Shown here piece after piece: positions 22,200 to 34,147 of a stretch of DNA of 64,000 bases. This DNA comes from Acheta domesticus (taxonomy: Eukaryota; Arthropoda; Insecta; Orthoptera; Gryllidae), in the NCBI GenBank assembly GCA_031308135.1, contig JAHLJT010009355.1:10305177-10369176 (forward strand), written 5' to 3'. Under the pieces are notes generated by a model. The model ran no database searches and was not told the DNA's origin. It was given only the letters and a program-made list of their open reading frames with translations. The translations under genes were made by a program, and so were the position numbers. Every line of letters begins with the position of its first letter. The first letter of the stretch is position 1.

Positions 22200-23346
22200 C
22201 GGAAGGAGTACTAGGAACATATAACTTCTTCACTGGAAACCTTACTAAATAACGGGTTGCTGATTCGAATGATCAGGTAACAGAAAGATGAAAAGTCGAT
22301 GGGAAAAATAAAAGATTCTTGAATAGTTCTCGTTGAAGATTCTTCTCCATCATTTTAAATGACCGTCGAAGAATCTTACCGTTATGGGGGCAATGAGACG
22401 AAAATGGACGAAAATCCATTCGTCCCATAATAAATCTACAACCAGCCCGAACACCATAAGGCGCAGGCAGCTTTGAAAGCCGCGCGCCGTCGACGTCAGC
22501 GGATGACGAAGGCGTCGAATAATTTCGAAGCCTACAACCGGAACCGATGGTCGCCAATGAGGAGAGGGCCGAAAATCCCACGATAGCCATTGGTCGGCGT
22601 AGGTCACGCGAGGAGAGTAGGAAAGAGGCAGCCTGGTAACCGATGTAGAATTTCTTCTTCTAGAAAGAGTTTCCGACGAGGCAAGACGGGTCTTCTAGAA
22701 AAAAGTTGTCGACGAGGTGAGACGTGTAGGACGTTTCTTCTAGGAAAAGTTGTCGACGAGGCGAGACGTGTAGAATGTTTCTTCTAGAACAAGTTTCGAC
22801 GACGTGAAACGTTGCTTTTAGAAAAAAGTTAACGACGAGATGCAATATCCGCTAGGAGCAGTTCTGTTCTAAAACAGAATTCATGACCAAGTATAACGTG
22901 AGTCGGTGCGTAATTCACAACTTCCAACGCCACCAGAACTTTCAAAGTGCACGGGAGCAAAGTGAAACGAGCCCGATGTTCAAATCAAGAATTATTTAAT
23001 GAACTGTTGTCCGGAATGAGTTTGTGAGGAAGAAAATTAAAGACGTCTGAACTTTCTGAACTGACGTGTAATTCGCATTGAAGGAAAACGAAGAAAGAAG
23101 AAGGGAGAAGATAGAAGAAGAAGGTACAGCCGAGAAGTTGGTACGTGACGTGGAATACAGCGAGTACGAGAGGCGCCGCGGTGCAATTCACCGTTGCAAT
23201 CCCGAGGTCGCCATCGGGCCCGCCGCTTACTCCACTGGCTCGCCGAGGCTTCCATTTGTTCGAGCGGCCGTGAAGGACAGCGAGGTCATCGCTACGCCCT
23301 TCCCGGCTGCTAGTGGGGCGAACGGGAGGTCTCCGGAACGCGCGCG
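22200..23346 (+). other. Long 3' non-coding region of the LTR element
   Basis: About 1.15 kb between integrase and PPT. No env-like gene is seen: frames here have no signal peptide, cysteine pattern or membrane anchor. It contains the tandem motif at 22650-22842 and a GC-rich block at 23160-23346. A short motif TTCTAAAACAGAATT at about 22865 recurs inside the 3' LTR at about 23514. Confidence 0.55.
22650..22842 (+). repeat. Short tandem repeat with TTCTAGAA cores
   Basis: Five units of 34-45 bases, each with a TTCTAGAA-like core (exact at 22658, 22693 and 22782; variants at about 22738 and 22816) followed by AGTTGTCGACGAGG-like and GAGACG blocks. TTCnnGAA is the inverted two-unit core of the heat shock element. 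Whether it is bound by heat shock factor is untested. Confidence 0.8.
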
Positions 23347-23357
23347 AGAGGGGGAGG
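23347..23357 (+). promoter_or_regulatory. Polypurine tract
   Basis: An all-purine run, AGAGGGGGAGG (preceded by CGCGCG), lies directly before the TGTAACGG start of the 3' LTR. In LTR elements this RNA segment resists RNase H and primes plus-strand DNA. Confidence 0.8.
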
Positions 23358-24083
23358 TGTAACGGTATTTCACCGCCATGCAGCAAACGAGAGTGAGTAC
23401 CTGTAAACTTTGACACAGTGCTGTAAAAATACAAGGTATTAGCAGAAATAGGAGAGGCTAATGAGGACAATTCTAGATTTGGATTTGGTCTTTCTTTCAG
23501 GTTCAAAGGGTCCGTTCTAAAACAGAATTTAAATAGAATACGATGCTTACATGCATCTAAACCAGAACATAAGTAACTTTGTTAAAATCAGTCTTTTTCT
23601 TTATCGGAAAGAGTCAGTGTACATGTGCTTTTATGTGAAAGGCAATAAGTAATGCCACACTAATTTAAGTAGTAATGAAAATCTTAAGAGAATGTTTAGG
23701 TAAATCCAGCTGGAAATAGGATTATCGAAATCTCTCTTAGGTGTAATGTGTACAGGCAGTGTAGGGCAAAGCAGTGGTTTGCCCGCTGCATGTGTAATGT
23801 TATGTAATCAATTTTGGTTAATGAATAGATATAAAGCATTTGTGGATTGTGATTTTCCCTGGTCACTAAACCATGTAGGATTTCCTAGGGAGGGAGCATC
23901 CTATAAAAGAAAATATTTTGATAAACAACCGGCAGGGCCTGGCGACGAGGCGGTGACTGGAGCGCCGTGACGTCCTGGTGACACCCACGCCAGAAGCATT
24001 TGATTCTCGTGGGGTATATCCGCCCTAGCCCATCAAAGGTTGGTTAGTGCCGGCATGTCGAGAGATGGCATGTTCCGTTTGCA
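23358..24083 (+). repeat. 3' LTR
   Basis: Begins TGTAACGGTATTTCACC after the PPT and ends CCGTTTGCA, giving the standard TG...CA ends; 726 bases. The last 177 bases are shared with the visible 5' LTR. Only the right border is confirmed by two copies; the left border is set by the PPT and TG. Confidence 0.85.
23902..23909 (+). promoter_or_regulatory. TATA box of the LTR
   Basis: TATAAAAG inside the LTR, about 175 bases from its end, is placed as expected for the U3/R promoter. The 5' LTR equivalent is cut by the N gap, which stops within this motif. Confidence 0.6.
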
Positions 24084-24115
24084 ATATATATATATATATA
24101 TCTATATATATATAT
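24084..24115. repeat. AT microsatellite next to the LTR
   Basis: Alternating AT with one TC interruption, directly after the LTR end. It may be the insertion site, which would mask the target duplication. Confidence 0.85.
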
Positions 24116-24289
24116 TCGTGACTTTGCCAATCAATTGGAATCATATCGGTTCCCATAAGGGCAGACTAAAGATATGAAAAAATAATGAAGGCAAATCTAA
24201 TGCGAAAATTAAATCTTAACGATAAAAATGAAGCCCTCACATCGGGAGCCCGATTGCATTCTTCATTTATCACGACACCCACAATCCAG

Positions 24290-25400
24290 ATATTTAAACA
24301 ATCGAGGCGCGCCTGCGTGATGGCAGCGCTGAATGCTCTTCTCGCCGCCAGGCCGCGCTGCGCCGCGCCGCGCCGGAACGCGCTGTCCAGGGCGAGGGGA
24401 TTGAGTGACAGCTGCATGACGCCGCCGCAGGGAGGGAGCGCCAGCCGGGGGCGGGGCAGTCGAGCGCTCCCATTGCGGGCTCGCATTTTGCGGATCCGGC
24501 GCCCAGTGCCGGTGGGCCGTGGCCGGTGGCGGCGGCGCCAGCGGTGGCGTTGGTGGCGGTGGGGGTGGTGGCGGTAGTGTTGGTAGTGGCGGTGGTGGCA
24601 GAGACGGAGGCTGTAGCGGCGGCGGCGGTGACGGTGGGGCGGTGGCGGTGATGTGGAAGACGGCGGCAGGGGTGGCGAGGGAGTTGGGGGCGCGTTCGGT
24701 GGGGACAGCGGTGGGTGCGGGGGGAGCGGCGGGGGGGGCGGCGGGGGAGGAGGGGTCGTCGGGGCCGGCGGGGGCGGCGGGGGGCGGCGGGGGCGGCGGG
24801 GGCGAGGGAGGCGGCGGGGTGGCGGGGGCGGTGGTGGTGGCAGTGTTGACGGCGGCGGCGGCTGTGGCGGGGGAGGCGGTGGGATCGGTGAAGAAGGGGG
24901 TGGCGGAGGAGACTGGGGCGATGGGGGTGGTGTTGGGGGCCGCCGGGGGCGTCGGCGGAGGTGACGGAGGTGACGGGGACGGCGGGCGGCGACGTAGGTG
25001 GCAGCGCTAGGGGCGGGCGGCGGCGGCGGCGGCTTTTGTGCGGGCCTTGCGTTCAGCAGAGCACCGGGCCGACAGACGCCCGATGGACGCTCGGGCGAGA
25101 GGGCGGGCGGGTCAGCCGTTGATCCGCCAAGCGTACGAGCGAAGACGATAAGCATCTCGCGCGGTCGCCAATTGCGCGCGCGCGGAGCGGCGACAAGGCG
25201 CCATTGTGGGGAGCGGCACGCGCCATTTCCAGCGGTGAATGGCTCGCGCGCGCGCGCGGACCACCGGCGAAGCTGTGTGCGGCGCGGGCGACGCGCGCCA
25301 ATAGTCGAGGCCTCTTGCGCGGGCGGCGGGCGATGCGGGCCGCGCCGATTGGCAGTTGCAGGAAGCTACTCAGAGTATTCCAGTTTAATGGAGTGGTTAT
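24290..25400. other. CpG island with a G-rich core
   Basis: Very CpG-dense. The core 24510-25030 is an irregular GGC/GGT/GGGG-rich tract giving Gly-rich frames on plus and Pro/Ser-rich frames on minus, neither with domains. The right part (25100-25400) has promoter-like words: CGCCATTGTGG and CGCCATTTCC (YY1-like), GCCAATAG and an inverted CCAAT (GATTGGC). It could be a CpG-type promoter; no TATA box or transcript can be shown. Confidence 0.5.
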
Positions 25401-26000
25401 TTGCGTCACTGCTATTGCCTTTGGCCTTGTGTGGCCTCATAACAGTCGCCTAGTACATAATTAGTTACGTGCATTTCAGAGACTTGAAATGCACATGGGA
25501 AATAGTTTGCGGGCGCGTGCTGAAGGGCGGCTTTGCAAAACAAAGGGATATATTTGGGCGACGAGGAAACATCAGGACGTCCGCTGCCACGGGTGCAGGC
25601 TTGTATACCCCGTCGACAGGCTGGACGGAGAAATGCGGCTGCAATATGACGCAGTTCCGGAGCCACACCAGAAGGTATTTAGGACGGCCCAGGACGAAAC
25701 TCCTCCTTCTGTTTCTTGGGCTCGTCCGTAGGTCGTCGTGGGTGGTGCGGCTCGTGGCACGTCGATGTGCTGGCTATAGAGGCAAGGGGATGAAGCTGGC
25801 GCGCACGCGTCGTGACGTGAGGCAAGCGGTCGTGGTGTCCGGTTCCTTCTAGTAACGGTCGGTTATTATTACCATTGTAAAATTTGTAAATGGGGTTTTC
25901 AGGTGTCGTTGCACATTGTGAACAAATATTCAATATTTTACAACCGTTCACGTCTGTATATTCTTGTAACGGCACCGGCCATGCCACCACACTAGGAATA
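25401..26000. other. Unrecognised moderately GC-rich stretch
   Basis: A 127-codon frame is open at 25469-25852 on plus, rich in Arg, Gly and Val. It has no motif that I recognise, and other frames are also open here, so I do not call it a gene. TTGTAACGGCACCGG at about 25970 loosely recalls an LTR start but no partner is seen. Confidence 0.35.
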
Positions 26001-29000
26001 AAATTTTGGCGGGCCAGGAGGAGACAAGAGACGCGTATATTATTTATTTGCTTTTAGCACGAATTCATGGAAAACATACAAGTTTATATTTTCGGATCAT
26101 TCACAATACGCGAGGGGAAGCCATGTTGATTTATGCCACTTCAGTGTTTTGCTTTCTTTGTAGTACTTAGTTGGTTTACATGGCCGTGACTTCCTTGCTG
26201 TAAGCTTGTGGGAAAGTCTACTTTTTCGTACGTGCGTGTACCAAAAAGTAACACTTTCTAATCTAAATAGCAATGGTAGAATATAGTGTCAATGTACAAG
26301 TGCTAAAGAGGTATTTGTTTGTTCTGAATATACAGAGAAAATTAGAAATATGATTGACAGTAAAACCAATTATGTTTCTAATTCTGAGATTTTCTTGTTT
26401 TCTTTAAGATTGGCCATTTGTTTTAGATGAATATTGAAACTTGTCAAAAAGTGTTATATTTAAATTTTAATCGTATTGTGATTATATGCAGTTCGGAGAT
26501 GAAATTCCCGCCGTGGGATTGGCGATGGGAGAGATGAAAGCTGGCGTATAGGTTGAGTGTGAGAGAAGAATAGTCGAAAATAATGTGAAATGTATATTTC
26601 AATGAGATATTCGATTTGCATAGAATTGCAAAGAAATAAAGTGTTCCAACTGTTTCGGTGTTGTACGTTTCTAAGAATAATCTTCATAGGGGGGATGATG
26701 GAGTGTTGCGGGTCGTGCTTTAGTCGCCGATTGCAGAGTGGGCGATGGTGACAAGTAAGTTGTATTTGTGACTTGCGCACGAACAGAAGAGATTCCTTTG
26801 TAAAAGAGAATATTTTGCAGTTATATTGTGATTGCCAAAACTAACAGACGTACATTGACGTCGCGAAGTGCTGTGCAGCATCACCAGGGGACAATTTTGT
26901 TCGTTATTTTTGACGATCTTTTCTTTTAAATTTTCCACGAAGGACAAAGGAAATACGAATTCTCGTTGGTAACTTGATCTGTAGAAACACTAAGTCACAT
27001 ATTTAGGTTCTCTTTCTTGAATTACGGTCACTTGTTGAGCCATGACTTCCCTTTATGAGGACGTTTCGCACAAAAGTAAGAAATTAAGTACTAATATGTA
27101 AAGAAACTATTTTGGAAAAGAATATATTTGGGGGTTGATCGAATTTCAGTATTATTGCACAATAACATAATTATGCTATTAAAATATAGTTTAAAAAATT
27201 GAATAATTTAAATATTCTATTATCGGATGATTACTTATTTTTTAACAAAAAGTTAAGTTATTTATTCATACGTTATCATTACAACAAAAAAGTTTCGCTA
27301 AGATTACTCAAAAATATAATTGCGATATGCCCAGAAAACTTTTTTTCCTTTTGAGATACCGAAAAAAAAATTATTTTCTTACAGTCCATATTTGTTACCT
27401 TGTGTCGTCTATTTGTCACGCGTTTTTAAGTATCGTTTAGTGTTAACTATTATTAATATGTGCGCCTTAAATTTGTGTGGTTTCTATTGTTTATTCCATT
27501 CCGAGATGGTTGTAGCGTATTTGTTGTTTTCTCAATACTGAATTTCCTTGCTTTGATTTAAAGACAGTTTTGAAGGTAATATTCAACGTCTAACGAATTA
27601 TTGCTGTTTCTCAACCTTTATACGCTTGTGTTCGCTTCAGTGGAGCTTACTTCGCCCTGTTGTAACTCCGTAACAAGCTAAAATTGCTCTTCATCCGAAC
27701 GAACCTCGAGCGGCGTAAGCTCATTTCAGACTCTCTGCGTTTAACTTGAGGCTTGCGTTATACACAGCGGTGCGAATCACTATCGGTTAATTCTCAGTAG
27801 GCGCGAAGTAAATTAGAATATCGCGAAACGGCTGCGATGCTCTAGATGTACTTGTTTTATTCGATTTTGGCTTTCTTTCAGAGAAGTTGCGTTCGAGACT
27901 CGTCATGTGGACTTTACGAGATGTGTTCAATGAATCACTTGCAACTCAAATACTAGTATTTGTTAATGTGGCACAAGAAATGCAATTATTAATTAACTAG
28001 GTCAAAAGTTTTCCCTTCAGAATGTTTTATTAGAAATGTTACATTTTCAATTTGAGGGTTGCGTGAATATATTGATTACAACAAGTTTTAAATTTTCCCT
28101 TAACTTAAAATTCATATCAAAATTTTTCTGAATTTAAGCGTTGTAGTAAATGTTTTCGTATTGCTGTGACACGTAGAATATAATTTGATTATTATTTTTC
28201 CATAAAATGATTCTTGCAACACTTCAATTACTATCAATGTATCATTCCCAATATAAGTTTTTATTAATGTATTATTAAAGATGCAAAGTCGTGATCGAAA
28301 GTTTTGCAAATCTACTTTACAGTTCGGTAGTCTTTTGTTTGGTATCTTCCATAACAAATTAAAGTGGGGTATCGGTGAGGTACCAAATTGTTTGGAAAAT
28401 GTCCCATAAAATGATATCAGATTTACCATCACTTGATTTCAAAGAGACCATTAACACTGCCTCATTGACGGCAAAGAATACCTTCTGTATGTGAAGATTA
28501 TTACGAGCTCTGTTGGTGGTCTCCATTACTTTGGTGGGCGTTCTTCCAAACTTTTGGACGTTTAGACTCTGTCATATTAACCAAACGATCTTCCATCTCG
28601 GCGCATTAGAGTGAGCTATTTTAATTTTTCTACGCCGAAATATCAGATAGCGCAATAGGAATGGACCGTAAAAATCGACTTAAATTCAAATCAAAATCTC
28701 ACGCTCTCGTAAAAAAGATACATCGTGGTATGGGTAGTTTGTATACAAATCGTATAGAAACTACCCATTTCACATTGTGTAAGTATTAAGATTACGTAGA
28801 GAAAGTGTTGAAGGTGGTTAGCGTATAAATGTTAGGAATTGACCAGATCTGATGTATCAATCTTGGAAAGCCAGTTCACATGGCACCCAAAAATGAATGG
28901 AAGAAGAATGACAATATACTACGAGTATAATAAATGAACTGTGTATTAGATTATTTGCAAATCATATTTTTCATGGGATAATGGTATCCATGTAGTCTTG

Positions 29001-29930
29001 TGTAGCTTGTTTGTGTAGTACAGAATACGATAACAATCAAAACATATTTATGGCGATGGTCTATGCTACCAGAGTATTACTAAAATTCATTAAAGGAAGT
29101 AAAATATAGCGTTCTGATCTTGTAAAATTCATAAATCATAACAAAGAGCGTTGTACGCCCCAGTGCTTCAAATAGGAATATAATATTCAATTCCACTTTA
29201 CCTGTTGTGTGAAATACATTAAGGAGTGGGAATTGTGGTCTCCAAAGTAAAAGAATGTGAAATGCTAATTAACCGATATGTTACCGGAAATAAACGCTTA
29301 TACTTTTGGCAGTATCACCAAAGGCTCAACCAATGATTGCTTTAATTTCATTTACTTTCACCTGCTTGATTTCTAAGTTATACATCTTTTTTCATAGAAA
29401 TGAATGATGAATGTTTTCGGCAATACATCACGTCTATACAAAATGCTTCTAATGTTCTCATTAAAGAACATATTGCCTTTATTACATTTGGTTGAAATGA
29501 ATCACATGCTTCTCTTGTATGATTAATAACTGAAGGGCAGAACTCCCTCACAACAAGGCTGGCAGGCATGCTAGAGTAATAAGCTGAGATCTATCATTCG
29601 CAACTGTTCAACGACCCAAGCGAATACACGTCGAGTTCTTTCCGCGCAATCTAGCAGTGGATAATTTTAATGCGTTTGTTGCCGTCCACAAAGGCTGTGT
29701 GCTCTGAGAAGCCAGCAACGTATCAAACGAAATGATGAATAAGAGGAAAAACGACAAAAGTATATTTTGATGTGAGTGTAATCACGTTAATGTTTGACAT
29801 GCTATTTTCGGAGTACGTTTTCGTTTTCTCCGAGTTTCATTTTGCAGAGAGTTTCACGTACGATTATGAAAAGTATTGTCCTATTTCAAGATCGGTACTA
29901 CTTCGTTCACAGTTCCCCCTTTGTAGAAAC
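26001..29930. other. AT-rich non-coding stretch
   Basis: Nothing recognisable over nearly 4 kb: no long frame, no tRNA-like head, no clear inverted or direct repeat. It may be intron or intergenic DNA. Confidence 0.5.
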
Positions 29931-29934
29931 TTGG

Positions 29935-30895
29935 TTATTCACACTCCGAAGTGGGCCGTGGAACAAAAGGTCCCTGGCCGCGCTGCAGGGTCGCAGAAGT
30001 AGAGGCTGGAGAAAGGCGATAATATCGATGCGCACGCCTGGCCAAGCAGCAATGGCCGGACCAAGAAGCCCCGACCCGCTTCACAACGGACAATCGCCCC
30101 GAGCGGCCTAGCATTTGCTGCGGAGACAGCTCGGACGTCGGGGATAGCAGGGAAAGTGCCGGCCGCGGGCCAGGAAGGCAAAGCGCCGAGGAGGGGAGGG
30201 GCGATGGGAGGGGGCGGGAGGGGACGGCCGGTGTGGGCGGTGAGGACGGGGAAGGAAAAGGGGCAGAATGCCCACGCGGAATGTCAGAAGGAGGTAGGAA
30301 GAGCGGAGTGGCGGCAGTGGGGAAGGATATCAGAGGCAGCGCCAGGGAGCATGTGGTCGTGTGGGGCGGAGGGGGCGATGGGAGGGGGGCGGGAGTGGGG
30401 GGGTGAGCGCAACTGGGGCGGCATGGCCACGCCAGACCACGCTGCTAACCTCATTAGCATCGGTCAAGCGGACGGCGGCTGCAGCCTTTGTGGTATCAGC
30501 AGCATTAAGAGGGAAATGGGCGGCAGCTTTGTGTAATCAGGGCGGGCGGGGCGTGGGGCCGGCTTTTCGCTCGGATGCCCGCTCGCCCGCCCCGCCGCGC
30601 CCCTTCGCGCCCCGCCCCCGCCCCCAGGGAGAACCCGCGCTGCGGTGGCCTTCTCCCCTCCCCTCCCGTCCCCGCTCGCCGAAGATGCTGCCGCCCAGCC
30701 ACCCCCGCCAGCCGTCTTTCTGCCTCCCCCTCCGCCGCCCCCGCCCATCCGCTGCCCCGCCCCTCCGCCCTCGCATCTCCCAGCCGACCACGCCCCCCGG
30801 ACACGCCTCCGCGGCGTTTAGCTTGTATCGTCTGGGCGCGAGCTGGAACAACCCGGGACAAAGTCACTTCTCAGGGCAAGACGGAAAATCTGCGT
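29935..30895. other. CpG island
   Basis: CpG-dense with a switch of strand bias: G-rich on plus from about 30160 to 30420, C-rich from about 30560 to 30800. Long frames on both strands are compositional. The symmetric G-then-C layout is often seen at CpG-type promoters, but no splice or start signal is convincing. Confidence 0.45.
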
Positions 30896-33530
30896 GGGCG
30901 TTAGCTTTTCGTGAATATCTTTCGCGGACACTCATTCGTGGTGAAATTCATTTTTATTACATGTTATTAAGGAATTTTTTATTCTTTAGACTATGTGGCC
31001 AATTTCCTCACTGAATCAGTATCTTTGAGGTATCCTTTTCAAATGCCCTATTCATATTTTATTTTCTTTACACAGTCTACAAAATACGTTTAAGGGCAAA
31101 GGCCTCCTCTTTGAGTTGGGTGAAAAGCTGAATTTCACATTTACCCAACATGAAATTGCTTAGGCAATTTTACGCAAAATGAAAATTTTCCAAAAATTAC
31201 AAAATATTTTTAAAATGAGAACTAACTACGCAGTCAATACGAAATTAAAATTTTTGCAGAATTACGAAACATTTCTTAGATTACATTACACTTTTATGGT
31301 ACAAAGAAACACATGAACCTCGCTTAGTACAGATTATGAATCATACAAAATGAAAGTAGCACAAATTATATAGGATTATGCAAATTACACTTAATATCTT
31401 TTAATTCATTATCGATAATCACTTTTCATACAGGCTTTCAGGATCAAGGTATCTGAAAATAAATTTCAATGATTTGTTTTTTGGATTTCGACACTTAAAT
31501 AAAATTCGATTATTTAATGAAATTTTTGGATAAATATATTTTAGTATTTTTACCTTGTTTTCTTTCAACTTTAAATTCGTTTGCAAATTCAAACTTGTTC
31601 AGGCTTCTAATTTATTTCATAATTTTGGTTACAAGTGACGTTACCCCGATGAAGCTACAACGGAAGTGTCAAGACACATGCATGTTGTTGCGCTATGGAT
31701 TTCATTAGAAACGATTCTTAGCTCTTAGTAATATTTTTCAAGTGAAATAACTTAATGGTATTCAAACTATAATTATTTCGGTTGCGTTCTACCTCTGTTT
31801 GCTATTTCATAATTTGTAAATACTCTAATTTTTTGCGAATTTCAACTGTGGGCTATGTATTACTTTGGAACTGACCTCATTAAGTGCATCTATCAGTTTT
31901 TTGCAAAGATGCATTAATGGAAAATAAACAGTTGCAATGTGATTTATTTGCGTTCTGTGTCAAATATTCAAATTACATTTGCATTTTCTGTCCATTGTCA
32001 AAGTTTCATTTTCGTATTTTACATACGTTCACTTCAACGAAGACGCTTAATGCACTGGGTGTTGACAACGTTGCAAAAATCAGAAAGAAATTCATAATAA
32101 AAATGTATTATTTAAAAACGTTCAACGCTCTCGCATGGCTCCAGGTAATAATTGTTGTGAAAAATGGCACAGGAATGAAAAGAAGCAATTCTGGAGATGC
32201 AGATGAAAGTTGTTTTTTCCATTGGACTCCGGCTAAGTTAAACTGTGAAAAGTACATAATTCGCCTGCTGCGCAATGAGCAAAGTACCGAACCTTTGCGA
32301 CTCAAAGTTTTCACATTTACATTCTTTCTGCAGTGCAATTGCGTGCACTGTTAGATATGTCTATTGCAATTGTCATTACCGTTTCATTTGCATATTTCAA
32401 AACTTGAAGAAATGTAGTAGAATCGCAAGTTTGTTTCTAAGTTCATTTCTTATTTTCAAGGTCTTTCGTTATGAAATGCAGTATCGGAGAGAACAAGTCC
32501 CTCTTGCCCGTTTTACTCGAACCACTTTCCCTTCTGTCTTCATGAGAATCGTTCTCGCCTGTCTTATTTTATTAACGAGTTCAGTGTTCTCCCGATATTA
32601 ATGCCGCTTGCAGCTCTTGAATATTTATCGGCCAAAGGAGGGATATCGTCCGAAGTCGTATATCTTAATATAAGCGTATCATAACATTGCAGACGAACTC
32701 AAACATTAATCTCTTTGATGTAATATCCTGCGGTCGAAAAACGTTTAGTAATTAAAATAAAAGTGAGGTTTTTTACATAGTGGCTTCTAAGACGACACCA
32801 AATGTATATTAAAATAATTAAAGAATATTTTAGCGCTGTGCAGTTTAAGTTTCAGATGAATCAAATGAAACAATTTATTAGGTATTACATTAATTTGCCT
32901 TTGTCCTTGTCACATCACATTGTTTTTGAGCATTTTTAGCATAATTTAAAGCTCTTATTACTTTACTTACCGTAATTACAATTTATAATATATTAAATAT
33001 AAACATTATGCAAATGCTCTGGGCGACGAATGTTTCATTGATTGATGTCAGATATTTTTCACCAACTCTCTTTGGCTTTCCTTTGCGGCGATACTGTTGC
33101 AACGTAATTGTGTTAAAAATGCAATGAGAATTACATGCTGAACAAGCATGTATAACTTAAAACATTTAGTGATGTTTGAACAGTAAATACTTATTTTATT
33201 ATTGATTATAAATTTGTACAATAATACTTGTACAATTTATATCCATTATCACTTCAACCTTGACTTGAAAAATCAAAACATATAACTTTAAAATACGCAA
33301 AAACTACTAATATTTTAAAATAACTCTAAAAGTAACTTAAAGGCCTAATATTGAGGGATATATTTAATTATAAAAGAAACGTCTGGATTCACTATTGAAT
33401 ATCTAGGAGAAATTCGAAAAAAATAACTTATTTAACTTAAAATTACACAAACGTGTTTTGGAGAAAACGTACACAAAATGATTAAAAGATGTAATATTAA
33501 GAAATAAGTAGTTTCGCAAGTCATCGGTGA
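30896..33530. other. AT-rich non-coding stretch
   Basis: No gene or repeat recognised. The 156-codon frame at 31884-32354 has no known motif and mixed composition; it is most likely chance. Confidence 0.5.
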
Positions 33531-33546
33531 AATGTACACTGTATAA

Positions 33547-34139
33547 CAGGGGTCCTCAAACTACGGCTCGCGGGCCACATGCGGCCCGCCATAGGACATT
33601 TATACGGCCCGCCGGGTTTTTATGGTTTAAAGAATTTTTTCTGAAAATCCGCACATTTTTTTTAATTATGTGTTGGGTGTCTAGGGATGGCAAAAAATCG
33701 ATGGTTTTTAACAACGACGTCTTCCACCAGAAACATCGGTGTTTTTTATTAATTATTTTTTAAATATTGTATTTGTTCCCGTTTTGATTCTTCACTTCAA
33801 AAAATAGATATATAGTATGTATAAGAATTTGTTGATAGTTTTTGTTTTACTATAGTGCGATTTTTCTAAGTCTGCCTCTCAAGGCCTGTCTTCACGATGG
33901 AATATGTCACGGTACCTCGAGTATTTCTCAGTCATGCCGCTAGATATCGCATGATCAAGCTGTACTTGCGACCATGAGGCATCTAGCGGCAGGACCGAGA
34001 AAGACGCGAAATGCCGTGTGATCGGTCGAAGGGGCTTGAGAGGCAGAGTTAGAAAAATCGCACTGTAGTATAATCCGGCCCTCCGACGGCCTGAGGGACA
34101 GTGAACTGGCTCCCCGTTTCAAAAGTTTGAGGACCCCTG
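33547..34139. mobile_element. hAT-type MITE
   Basis: Perfect 16-bp terminal inverted repeats, CAGGGGTCCTCAAACT and its complement, bound a 593-bp element. Its flanks carry an 8-bp target duplication with one mismatch, CTGTATAA (33539-33546) and CTGTAGAA (34140-34147), as expected for the hAT superfamily. The left subterminal part has CGCGGGCCACATGCGGCCCG. No transposase is encoded, so it is non-autonomous. A second MITE is nested inside. Confidence 0.92.
33850..34068. mobile_element. Nested MITE with TA target site
   Basis: A 219-bp element with about 37-bp terminal inverted repeats (three mismatches): CTATAGTGCGATTTTTCTAA at the left and its near-complement at the right. It is flanked by TA on both sides (33848-33849 and 34069-34070), the site used by Tc1/mariner-like elements. 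It sits inside the hAT MITE and so is younger. No coding capacity. Confidence 0.85.
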
Positions 34140-34147
34140 CTGTAGAA

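Larger units (their letters stand above)
16763..24083 (+). mobile_element. Gypsy-like LTR retrotransposon
   Basis: The element runs 5' LTR (partial) - PBS - gag - protease - RT - RNase H - integrase - long 3' non-coding region - PPT - 3' LTR. The order RT, RNase H, then integrase defines Ty3/gypsy-like elements. No env-like frame with signal or membrane segments is seen after integrase. The internal region is about 6.4 kb. Coding frames are broken by single-base shifts but motifs are well kept. Because the two LTRs differ mainly by indels, part of the breakage may be base-calling error near the gap. The 5' target duplication is hidden in the gap; the 3' flank is an AT microsatellite. Confidence 0.9.

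Noticed and set aside
22200..23346. env-like gene of the LTR element
   Set aside because: Frames show no signal peptide, cysteine pattern or membrane anchor, and are short.
24519..25010. Gly-rich structural protein
   Set aside because: Several overlapping frames of similar quality in G-rich CpG-island sequence; no signal peptide or splice sites.
25965..26010. Start of a second LTR (TTGTAACGGCACC)
   Set aside because: No matching copy, primer site or polypurine tract seen nearby.
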